This document shows positions 34,675 to 41,002 of a stretch of 41,002 bases of DNA, piece after piece. Every line of letters starts with the position of its first letter. Positions within the stretch are counted from its first letter, which is position 1. The DNA is from Flavobacteriales bacterium (lineage in GTDB: Bacteria > Bacteroidota > Bacteroidia > Flavobacteriales > Crocinitomicaceae), in assembly GCA_947375085.1 (NCBI GenBank), contig CANCEQ010000005.1, positions 1 through 41,002 of the forward strand. The letters are read 5' to 3'. Under the pieces are notes generated by a model, which was not told the origin of the DNA, made no database searches, and worked only from the letters and a program-made list of their open reading frames with translations. A program made the translations under genes and the position numbers.

Positions 34675-35802
34675 ATGTTGAAAACAGCTAAAAATAAAAT
34701 TTTAATTCAATTAATAATCAGCACTTTATCTATCTTAAGTGTGAGTTATATTTGTTATCTATTTTCTGCATTTATAGATTACAAGATTGTCGCCTTTCTA
34801 TTATTGGTTGTCGTATCCTTTTTGGCTTCTTTTTTTGAAATTGTTCCAGTTTTATTTTCAGCGATATTAAGTTCATTGGTTTGGAATTATTTTTTTGTAA
34901 CTCCTCTATATACTTTTTCAGTCAATCGAGTAGAAGACAGAATTTTCTTTCTAATGTATTTTATTATTGCACTTGTAAATGCTATACTAACTTTTAAAAT
35001 AAAACAATACAAAAAGCAAATTTCAAAAAAGACCGAAGAGGCTAACACCTTTAAATTATATGACACCATCTTAAATTCATTGTCACACGAACTCAAAACT
35101 CCATTAGCAATGATTATTGGTTCAACAGATACATTAAAAGAAAACATTGCTCACTTAACAAAAGAAGGTCAAATTGAATTATTAGACGAAATTTCAGAAG
35201 CATCTCAACGACTTGATTTACAAGTATCTAACTTATTAAGTGTTTCACGACTTGAAACTGGTTCATTAAAAATCAAAACCGATTGGTGTGATATATCTGA
35301 ATTGCTTCATTTTACTGTTAACTCAATTGAAAATTCTACTCATCGGTTCATTTATCAAATTGATACTTCGATACCTTTTGTAAAATTAGATTATGGATTA
35401 ATGGAAACAACCATTTTCAATTTAATCAAAAATGCCATTTTATATACTCCTGCAGATTCTGACATTACCATTTCTGCTTATGTATCTAAAACAAGTTCAG
35501 GACACTTCGAAGATGATTCTAAAAAAATAATCATCGAAAACAATGAATCTTTATTAGTTATTTCTATTTCAGACAATGGAATTGGAATACCTGAAGAAGA
35601 AATTCCGTTTATATTTGACAAATTTTATCGTTCGGATAAATCAAAAACAGGTGGCACAGGATTAGGATTATCCATCGTGAAAGGTTTTGTAGAAGCACAC
35701 AATGGAACAATTTCCGTATTGAATAATAACAATGGAGGCGCTACATTTACGATTTCAATTCCAACTGAAACAAATTATTTAAACAACTTGAAAAATGAAT
35801 AA
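34675..35802 (+). CDS. Short KdpD-like sensor histidine kinase (DUF4118 type)
   Basis: 375 residues. Four membrane segments (about 8-30, 37-54, 57-75 and 88-107) with NYFFVTPLYTFSV (71-83), the signature of the KdpD membrane domain (DUF4118), then HisKA with SHELKTPLAM (H138) and HATPase with NLIKNAILYTP, DNGIGIPEEE and GGTGLGLSIVKGF. Full KdpD is about 900 residues; the N-terminal KdpD/USP sensor part and the GAF-like region are missing. That part may be supplied in trans, for example by the USP-like tail of the antiporter encoded just upstream, but this is inference. The stop overlaps the KdpE-like start by eight bases. No kdpFABC genes are in the window. Confidence 0.9.
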   Translation: MLKTAKNKILIQLIISTLSILSVSYICYLFSAFIDYKIVAFLLLVVVSFLASFFEIVPVLFSAILSSLVWNYFFVTPLYTFSVNRVEDRIFFLMYFIIALVNAILTFKIKQYKKQISKKTEEANTFKLYDTILNSLSHELKTPLAMIIGSTDTLKENIAHLTKEGQIELLDEISEASQRLDLQVSNLLSVSRLETGSLKIKTDWCDISELLHFTVNSIENSTHRFIYQIDTSIPFVKLDYGLMETTIFNLIKNAILYTPADSDITISAYVSKTSSGHFEDDSKKIIIENNESLLVISISDNGIGIPEEEIPFIFDKFYRSDKSKTGGTGLGLSIVKGFVEAHNGTISVLNNNNGGATFTISIPTETNYLNNLKNE

Positions 35803-36472
35803 TTCCCTTATACTTATCATTGACGATGAAGCTCAAATTCGAAAATTACTAACGATTAATTTAGAGGGAAAAGATTACAAAGTCATTCAAGCTGAAAATG
35901 GGAAACAAGGAATTCTTTTAGCTGCCAATCACAATCCAGATTTAATTTTATTAGATATTGGATTACCTGATAAAAGTGGTCACGAAGTCTTAAAAGAATT
36001 AAGGGAGTGGTACAATAATGCAATCATCATGCTTTCGGTTCAAAATGGTGAAGAAGATATTGTACAAGCGCTTGACAATGGTGCTACCGATTATTTATGC
36101 AAGCCTTTTAGAGTTGGGGAATTATTAGCACGAATAAGGTCATCTATTCGAAAAAATGACAAAGATGTTATTCAAACTTCGATGCAATTTGATGATTTAG
36201 TTTTTGATTTTGTTGCTAGAACAGTTAAGAAAAACAGTGAAATTTTAAAATTAACGATAACTGAATATAATCTACTTTCACTCTTTGCTAAAAATGACGA
36301 TAAAGTTTTAACACATCAATTTATCTTAAGACAAATATGGGGTGTTGGTTATCAAACAGAAACGCAATATTTACGTGTATTTGTTGGTCAACTTCGTAAA
36401 AAGATTGAAGAAAATCCAAACAAACCAAAACACATTATCACTGAAAGCGGAATTGGCTATCGTTTTTGTTAG
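35795..36472 (+). CDS. KdpE-like OmpR-family response regulator
   Basis: 225 residues. Receiver (1-120) with D10/D11, phosphoacceptor D54 (LDIGLPD) and K106-region SKPF-like CKPF, then a winged-helix domain whose end matches E. coli KdpE closely in pattern (QIWG, QYLRVFVGQLRKKIE, ITESGIGYRF). It binds DNA as a dimer on direct repeats. Start ATG lies inside the kinase stop region (8-base overlap), so translation is coupled. Likely targets are its own operon and kup, each preceded by CTTTATA-N4-CTTTATA. Confidence 0.93.
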   Translation: MNNSLILIIDDEAQIRKLLTINLEGKDYKVIQAENGKQGILLAANHNPDLILLDIGLPDKSGHEVLKELREWYNNAIIMLSVQNGEEDIVQALDNGATDYLCKPFRVGELLARIRSSIRKNDKDVIQTSMQFDDLVFDFVARTVKKNSEILKLTITEYNLLSLFAKNDDKVLTHQFILRQIWGVGYQTETQYLRVFVGQLRKKIEENPNKPKHIITESGIGYRFC

Positions 36473-36495
36473 ATTCAAAAATGAATTTAAATCCT

Positions 36496-36513
36496 CTTTA
36501 TATAATCTTTATA
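36496..36513 (+). promoter_or_regulatory. Second candidate KdpE-like operator, upstream of kup
   Basis: CTTTATA at 36496-36502 and 36507-36513 with the same 4-base spacer as at 34593-34610. Again 42 bases separate it from the downstream box CAACTTTG. Identical half-sites, spacing and distance to the -7-like box make shared regulation likely. Confidence 0.55.
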
Positions 36514-36555
36514 ATTCTAGAATAATTCATTATAATTCACCAACGTCTTTCTTCA

Positions 36556-36563
36556 CAACTTTG
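36556..36563 (+). promoter_or_regulatory. Imperfect -7 box of kup
   Basis: CAACTTTG differs from TAnnTTTG only at the first base and lies 25 bases before the ATG at 36589. It is chosen because its distance to the CTTTATA repeats equals that in the kinase promoter. A weak box without a good -33 element suits activator control. Confidence 0.4.
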
Positions 36564-36588
36564 TTTTGTAAATTAAAACAGAGAAATA

Positions 36589-38538
36589 ATGGAAGAAAAA
36601 AATGGAATTTCTAAAAAGGTCACAGCAGCTACATTACTAGTTGCTTTAGGAATAATTTATGGTGACATTGGTACAAGTCCGCTTTATGTATTAAAAGCAA
36701 TTATCGGAACAAGAGAAATTAGTGAAACTTTAGTTTACGGAGGTGTTTCGTTAATCTTTTGGACACTGGTATTTCAAACAACATTAAAATACATCTGGCT
36801 AACATTAAGAGCTGACAATCAAGGAGAAGGTGGAATTTTCTCACTTTACGCATTGGTTCACAAGTATGGTAAAAAACTAGTGATTCCAACTATTTTAGGA
36901 GCTACGACACTATTAGCAGACGGAATTATCACCCCTCCTATTTCTGTTGCGTCAGCAGTCGAAGGTTTAACTATGATTCCATCTTGTAAGAATATACCCG
37001 TTGTACCTATCGTAGTGGTAATTCTTTCTTTATTGTTCTTTTTCCAACGATTTGGAACTCATAAAATTGGAAAAATATTTGGTCCAGCAATGGTGATTTG
37101 GTTTTCAATGATATTTATCGTTGGATTGAATGAAGTAATGCAATTTCCGTCGATTTTTAAAGCACTTAATCCATATTATGGATATCAATTATTAGTTGAA
37201 TACCCGAAAGGTTTTTGGATTTTAGGTGCGGTTTTCCTTTGTACTACTGGAGCTGAAGCACTTTATTCTGATTTAGGACATTGTGGAATTAAAAACATTA
37301 GAATAACGTGGGGATTTGTAAAAACCTGTCTAGTAGTGAATTATATGGGACAAGCTGCTTGGGTGATGAATCAAAATTCTCCATTTTTAAATGAAAGAAA
37401 TCCATTTTTTGAAATGATACCAGAATGGTTTTTATTACCAGGTATTATCATCGCAACAAGTGCAGCAATCATTGCATCTCAAGCATTAATAAGCGGAAGT
37501 TATACATTAATTAGCGAAGCAATGAACTTAAATTTCTGGCCAAGAGTTGCTGTGAGACAACCTTCAAATGTAAAAGGTCAAATCTACATTCCAAGTGTAA
37601 ATAATATACTTTGGGTAGGTTGTGTAGGAATGATAATCTACTTTAAATCGTCAACTCATATGGAAGCTGCTTATGGATTTTCAATTACCATTACAATGAT
37701 GATGACAACCATATTATTAGGCTATTTTTTAGTGTATAAATTAAAATGGAATAAGTATATGGTAATTAGCATTCTATTGCTTTTCTCTACTATTGAAATT
37801 GCTTTTTTCATCACGAATGTCGCTAAAATTAAAGAACGATGGATGTTCTTATTTTTTGAATTATTTATTTTCCTTGTGATGTATATTTGGTATTATGCAC
37901 GAAAAATCAATAATCGTTACACACATTATGTCGATTTGGGTAAATACACGAGTCAAATTACAGAATTGAGTGAAGACGATGAAATACCGAAATTTTCTAC
38001 TCATTTAATTTACCTTACAAAAGCAAATACGAGAAATGAAATTGAAGATAAAATTGTAAAATCTATTCTATCTAAAAAACCAAAAAGAGCGGATGTTTAT
38101 TGGTTCCTACACATCAATAGAACAGAAGAACCTTTTACTTTGAGTTACGATGTTTCAGAATTAATTGATGATAAAGTAATTAAAGTGAACATTAATATTG
38201 GGTTTAGAGTCCAACCGAAAACTGAAATGTATTTCAAGAAAATTGTTCAGGATTTAGTCAACCAAAAAGAATTGAATTTACATATTCGTCCAGATGGTTC
38301 TACTAAATACAATTCAGAACCTGACTTTAAATTCGTCGTCATTGAAAAATTCCTTTCAGTTGAAAATGAGTTTGCGTTAAGAGAAGGACTTTTATTAAAC
38401 TCCTATTTCTTTTTAAAACACTTGGGACAAAGTGATGAAAAAGCATTTGGATTAGATAAATCAGATGTTGAAAAAGAACAAATTCCTTTGGTTTATCAGC
38501 CTTGTAATTCAATTAGTTTAAATAGGATAAAACTTTAG
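36589..38538 (+). CDS. kup: Kup/HAK/KT-family potassium uptake transporter
   Basis: 649 residues, close to the E. coli length (622). GDIGTSPLYVLKAI (24-37) is the family signature near the first membrane segment; NQGEGGIFSLY and ADGIITPPISVASAVEG follow. About twelve membrane segments run to residue 440, followed by a C-terminal cytosolic domain (about 450-649). Kup takes up K+ together with H+. The gene follows the KdpDE-like pair after a 116-base gap carrying a putative operator, so this system probably uses Kup in place of a KdpFABC pump as the regulated uptake route. No obvious terminator follows. Confidence 0.96.
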   Translation: MEEKNGISKKVTAATLLVALGIIYGDIGTSPLYVLKAIIGTREISETLVYGGVSLIFWTLVFQTTLKYIWLTLRADNQGEGGIFSLYALVHKYGKKLVIPTILGATTLLADGIITPPISVASAVEGLTMIPSCKNIPVVPIVVVILSLLFFFQRFGTHKIGKIFGPAMVIWFSMIFIVGLNEVMQFPSIFKALNPYYGYQLLVEYPKGFWILGAVFLCTTGAEALYSDLGHCGIKNIRITWGFVKTCLVVNYMGQAAWVMNQNSPFLNERNPFFEMIPEWFLLPGIIIATSAAIIASQALISGSYTLISEAMNLNFWPRVAVRQPSNVKGQIYIPSVNNILWVGCVGMIIYFKSSTHMEAAYGFSITITMMMTTILLGYFLVYKLKWNKYMVISILLLFSTIEIAFFITNVAKIKERWMFLFFELFIFLVMYIWYYARKINNRYTHYVDLGKYTSQITELSEDDEIPKFSTHLIYLTKANTRNEIEDKIVKSILSKKPKRADVYWFLHINRTEEPFTLSYDVSELIDDKVIKVNINIGFRVQPKTEMYFKKIVQDLVNQKELNLHIRPDGSTKYNSEPDFKFVVIEKFLSVENEFALREGLLLNSYFFLKHLGQSDEKAFGLDKSDVEKEQIPLVYQPCNSISLNRIKL

Positions 38539-38589
38539 CACCTTTCAGTTTTATTTCTAACAATTCATTTAAAATTCAAACTTTATCCA

Positions 38590-38597
38590 TAAATTTG
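38590..38597 (+). promoter_or_regulatory. -7 box of the aminotransferase gene
   Basis: TAAATTTG, a perfect TAnnTTTG match, 18 bases before the ATG at 38616. The -33 region holds no clear TTG. Confidence 0.5.
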
Positions 38598-38615
38598 AAT
38601 CAAAATTAAATTGAT

Positions 38616-39842
38616 ATGCCAAAAATTTCTCAAAAAGCAATTGATATGCCTGCTTCACCGATTCGTAAATTGGTGCCTTATGCAGAAACAGCTAAAAAAC
38701 AAGGTAAAATTGTTTACCATTTAAATATTGGACAACCAGATATCGAATCTCCTCAAGTAGCACTTGATGCGATTAAAAATATGGATAGAAAAGTGATTGA
38801 ATACAGTCACTCTGCTGGTTTTGAGTCTTACAGAACAAATTTGGCTGCTTACTACCAAAAAACTGGAATCAATGTAAATGCTGAAGATATTTTAATCACA
38901 ACAGGTGGTTCTGAAGCTTTGATTTTTGGTTTTATGACTACTTGTAACATTGGTGATGAAGTAATTATTCCAGAGCCTTTCTATGCAAATTACAACGGTT
39001 TTGCTGTAACTGCTGGAATCAATGTTGTTCCTGTAACTGCTACAATTGAATCAGGTTTCGCTTTACCTCCAGTTGAAGAAATTGAGAAAAAAATCACTTC
39101 TAAAACTAGAGCAATCGTTATTTGTAACCCAGGTAATCCAACAGGTTATTTATATACAAAAGCTGAATTAGAGCAATTACGTGATTTAGTTAAAAAACAC
39201 GATTTATTCTTATTCGCTGACGAAGTTTACCGTGAATTCTGTTACGATGGAGCTATTCCATTTTCAGTAATGAATTTAGATGGTATTGACGAAAACGTTA
39301 TTATGATTGATTCAGTTTCTAAACGTTACTCAATGTGTGGAGCTAGAATTGGTGCATTAATCACAAAAAACAAAGAAGTAATGGCTGCCGCTTTAAAATT
39401 CGGTCAAGCTCGTTTATCTCCTCCAACTATTGACCAAATCGCTTCTGAAGCTGCATTAAATACACCTCAATCTTATTTCGATAATGTTGTTGCTGAATAT
39501 GTTGAAAGAAGAAACATTATGGTTCAAGGATTAAATAGTATTCCTGGTGTTTACTGTCCAAATCCAAGTGGAGCTTTCTATTGTGTTGCGAAATTCCCTG
39601 TAGATGATGCTGAAAAATTCTGTCAATGGTTATTGGAAGATTTCGAATTTGAAGGTCAAACAGTTATGATGGCGCCTGCAAATGGTTTCTACTCTACTAA
39701 AGGAGCTGGAAAACAAGAAGCTCGTATCGCTTATGTATTGAACCAAGATTCATTGAAAAAAGCAGTTATTTGTTTAGGTGAAGCTTTAAAAGTATACCCT
39801 GGACGAACAGTTGATGCAGAAGTTTTATCTTCTAGTAACTAA
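38616..39842 (+). CDS. Class I PLP-dependent aminotransferase (aspartate aminotransferase-like)
   Basis: 408 residues, fold type I. LNIGQPDIESP (36-46), TTGGSEAL (95-102), NPGNPTGYLY (171-180), ADEVY (201-205, D202 holds the PLP nitrogen) and SVSKRYSMCGARIG with PLP lysine K236 are all present, and the C-terminal arginine region lies in EARIAYVL. Such enzymes transfer amino groups between Asp, aromatic or other amino acids and 2-oxoglutarate; exact specificity cannot be read. It uses more CGT and GCT codons than its neighbours, suggesting strong expression. Ends before a strong terminator. Confidence 0.93.
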   Translation: MPKISQKAIDMPASPIRKLVPYAETAKKQGKIVYHLNIGQPDIESPQVALDAIKNMDRKVIEYSHSAGFESYRTNLAAYYQKTGINVNAEDILITTGGSEALIFGFMTTCNIGDEVIIPEPFYANYNGFAVTAGINVVPVTATIESGFALPPVEEIEKKITSKTRAIVICNPGNPTGYLYTKAELEQLRDLVKKHDLFLFADEVYREFCYDGAIPFSVMNLDGIDENVIMIDSVSKRYSMCGARIGALITKNKEVMAAALKFGQARLSPPTIDQIASEAALNTPQSYFDNVVAEYVERRNIMVQGLNSIPGVYCPNPSGAFYCVAKFPVDDAEKFCQWLLEDFEFEGQTVMMAPANGFYSTKGAGKQEARIAYVLNQDSLKKAVICLGEALKVYPGRTVDAEVLSSSN

Positions 39843-39879
39843 AAAAGATATAGGAGACGTTTTAAATCTCGTCTTTATG

Positions 39880-39914
39880 ATACGCCATTCGAAAATCGAA
39901 TGGCGTATTTTTTT
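39880..39914 (+). terminator. Rho-independent terminator of the aminotransferase gene
   Basis: A perfect 12-bp stem ATACGCCATTCG/CGAATGGCGTAT (39880-39891 with 39897-39908), loop AAAAT, then a run of six further T. It lies 38 bases after the stop codon. Confidence 0.93.
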
Positions 39915-39929
39915 GTTTTATTATTTCAT

Positions 39930-39989
39930 TTCGTTTTTTTTATTCGTAGGAACAGGGCATGCCCTGTCCCTACGAATAAAAAAAACGAA
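39930..39989. repeat. 60-bp near-perfect palindrome (REP/MITE-like hairpin)
   Basis: Arms 39930-39959 and 39960-39989 are reverse complements over 30 bp with one mismatch (39951/39968) and no spacer. The GC-rich core is ACAGGGCATGCCCTGT; outer parts are CGTAGG/CCTACG and long T/A runs. Such a cruciform-capable element could be a REP-like or miniature mobile element; the inward A/T runs could also give bidirectional termination. Only this copy exists in the window. The rest of 39843-40127 shows no gene that I can support. Confidence 0.85.
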
Positions 39990-40127
39990 TACCAAAAACG
40001 AAAAACCCCACCTAAACTACCTATCTTATAGGACTTTACGAAATGAAAATATTTTTCACTTTCTGAAACAAATGTTACTTAAGAAACAAATTAAAAAGCC
40101 TAATTTCACATTATAAACAAATAAATA

Positions 40128-40931
40128 ATGGAACTAATAGGATTTTTAACTGCAATTATTATCGGGATTATTCTCGGTATTTTAGGTGGTGGTGGTTCTA
40201 TATTAAGTGTTCCAATTTTAGTTTATTTATTTCATATTGAACCTACTACTGCAACAGCTTATTCTTTATTTATCGTTGGTGTTAGTAGTTTAATCGGTGT
40301 TATACCGAAATACAATCAGGGATTGGTTCATCTGAAGACAGCAATACTTTTTGGAACTCCAGCTTTGATTTCCGTTTTAATTACCCGAAGTTTTTTAATT
40401 CCTTCAATTCCGAATGAAATTATTACGATTTCCAATTTTGTAATCACAAAGGCAATTTTAATCATGATTGTGTTTGCTCTATTAATGATTGCTGCTTCTT
40501 TTTCTATGATTCGAAAATCTATCGATTGTTCATTACAGCAAGAGGATATAAAAATTACAAATTATGCTTCTATTATCATTCAGGGGGTATTGCTAGGATT
40601 ATTAACCGGTTTTGTTGGTGCAGGTGGTGGATTTTTAATAATCCCAGCTTTGGTTTTTAGATGTAAATTACCTATGAAAATGGCGGTTGGTACATCTTTG
40701 TTAATCATTGCAGCTAATTCAATTATCGGATTTATAGGTGATTTATCTATTTCGAACCAATTTATAAATTGGAAACTTTTAATTATCTTTACATCACTTG
40801 CTATTACTGGAATTTTCATTGGAAATTATCTAACAAAATTTATCGATGGCAATAAATTAAAAAAAGGATTTGGTTGGTTTATATTAATTATGGGAACCTA
40901 CATAATTATACACGAACTAACATCAATTTAA
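40128..40931 (+). CDS. TauE/SafE-family sulfite/organosulfonate exporter
   Basis: 267 residues with seven to eight membrane segments. Two related halves each carry a glycine-rich turn, ILGGGGSILSVPIL (18-31) and VGAGGGFLIIPALVF in the second half, the internal duplication typical of TauE/SafE (PF01925). Members export sulfite, sulfonates or related anions. The gene ends ten bases before an MBL-fold gene of the persulfide dioxygenase type, whose product is sulfite, so export of sulfite is the likely job. No confident promoter was found in the 138 bases before it. Confidence 0.9.
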   Translation: MELIGFLTAIIIGIILGILGGGGSILSVPILVYLFHIEPTTATAYSLFIVGVSSLIGVIPKYNQGLVHLKTAILFGTPALISVLITRSFLIPSIPNEIITISNFVITKAILIMIVFALLMIAASFSMIRKSIDCSLQQEDIKITNYASIIIQGVLLGLLTGFVGAGGGFLIIPALVFRCKLPMKMAVGTSLLIIAANSIIGFIGDLSISNQFINWKLLIIFTSLAITGIFIGNYLTKFIDGNKLKKGFGWFILIMGTYIIIHELTSI

Positions 40932-40941
40932 AAAACACAAA

Positions 40942-41002
40942 ATGAAAGTAGAACAAATATATACAGGCTGTCTGGCTCAAGGTGCCTATTTTATTCAATC
41001 TG
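40942..41002 (+). CDS. MBL-fold hydrolase, persulfide dioxygenase-like (5' part only)
   Basis: ATG at 40942 opens a frame that runs off the window after 20 codons, MKVEQIYTGCLAQGAYFIQS. This is the typical N-terminus of flavobacterial MBL-fold/rhodanese proteins related to ETHE1 persulfide dioxygenase, in which CLAQGAY leads the first beta strands before the HxHxDH zinc/iron motif. The diagnostic motif lies outside the window. Ten bases after the TauE/SafE stop, so the two probably form a sulfur-oxidation operon. Confidence 0.75.
   Translation, partial: MKVEQIYTGCLAQGAYFIQS

Noticed and set aside
36342..36614. 90-codon frame overlapping the KdpE-like gene end and the kup start
   Set aside because: It is a frame-shifted shadow of the regulator gene and covers the putative operator; its protein looks like a shifted translation and has no independent support.
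39811..40116. 101-codon plus-strand reading frame after the aminotransferase
   Set aside because: It overlaps the end of the aminotransferase gene and reads straight through the terminator at 39880-39914 and the 60-bp palindrome. The protein is low-complexity with no recognisable domain, so it is a chance frame.

Overview
The window looks like a chromosomal segment of a Bacteroidota bacterium, most likely of the order Flavobacteriales; I cannot name the genus. The reasons are very AT-rich DNA, A-rich leaders without clear Shine-Dalgarno sequences, repeated matches to the Bacteroidota -7 promoter box TAnnTTTG, a tRNA without encoded CCA, and two secreted proteins ending in type IX secretion (T9SS) C-terminal sorting domains. 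No stretch longer than 300 bases lacks a gene. I saw no rRNA, insertion sequence, integrase, CRISPR array or riboswitch.

Layout. (1) 1-300: tail of an unrecognised gene, tRNA-Leu(GAG) and a strong terminator. (2) 411-3022 (+): a membrane GT2 polysaccharide synthase and a membrane-anchored HEAT-like protein. These meet, stop codon on stop codon, a minus-strand operon (9597 down to 3019) with a DUF1972 glycosyltransferase, a WecA/TagO-type initiating transferase, a YaiO-type TPR/beta-barrel outer-membrane protein, an LtaS-type alkaline-phosphatase-fold transferase and a GH18-like secreted glycosidase. The parts resemble a synthase-dependent exopolysaccharide machine of the Pga kind, with added phospho-substituent chemistry. 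(3) 9795-13061 (-): a 1088-residue T9SS cargo with a seven-bladed FG-GAP/VCBS propeller and an ASPIC/UnbV domain, closed by its own terminator. (4) 25658 down to 13218 (-): a Wzx/Wzy-type surface polysaccharide operon: lone receiver protein, Wza-like lipoprotein, Wzc-like protein with a dead kinase domain, Wzx, a GT4, Wzy/O-antigen ligase, a three-domain APH/nucleotidyltransferase/TMK-like fusion, a hexapeptide acyltransferase and two more GT4s. A PIG-V-like GT-C membrane protein lies just upstream.

(5) 27103-29893 (+): an M1 metallopeptidase with a T9SS tail and a MetA/phenol-type outer-membrane protein, converging on a VanX-like lipoprotein dipeptidase (-). (6) 30750-32181 (+): a LytS/LytTR two-component pair. 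(7) 32307-38538 (+): a potassium module: Kef/CPA2-type K+/H+ antiporter, a short KdpD-like kinase, a KdpE-like regulator and a Kup transporter. Identical direct repeats CTTTATA-N4-CTTTATA lie upstream of the kinase and of kup, each 42 bases before a -7-like box, so they are a good candidate for the KdpE-like operator. (8) 38616-41002 (+): a class I PLP aminotransferase, a strong terminator, a 60-bp near-perfect palindrome, a TauE/SafE exporter and the start of an MBL-fold (persulfide dioxygenase-like) gene.

Taken together, most of the window builds the cell surface: two polysaccharide pathways, T9SS cargo and peptidoglycan dipeptide turnover. It is followed by envelope sensing, potassium homeostasis and sulfur handling.
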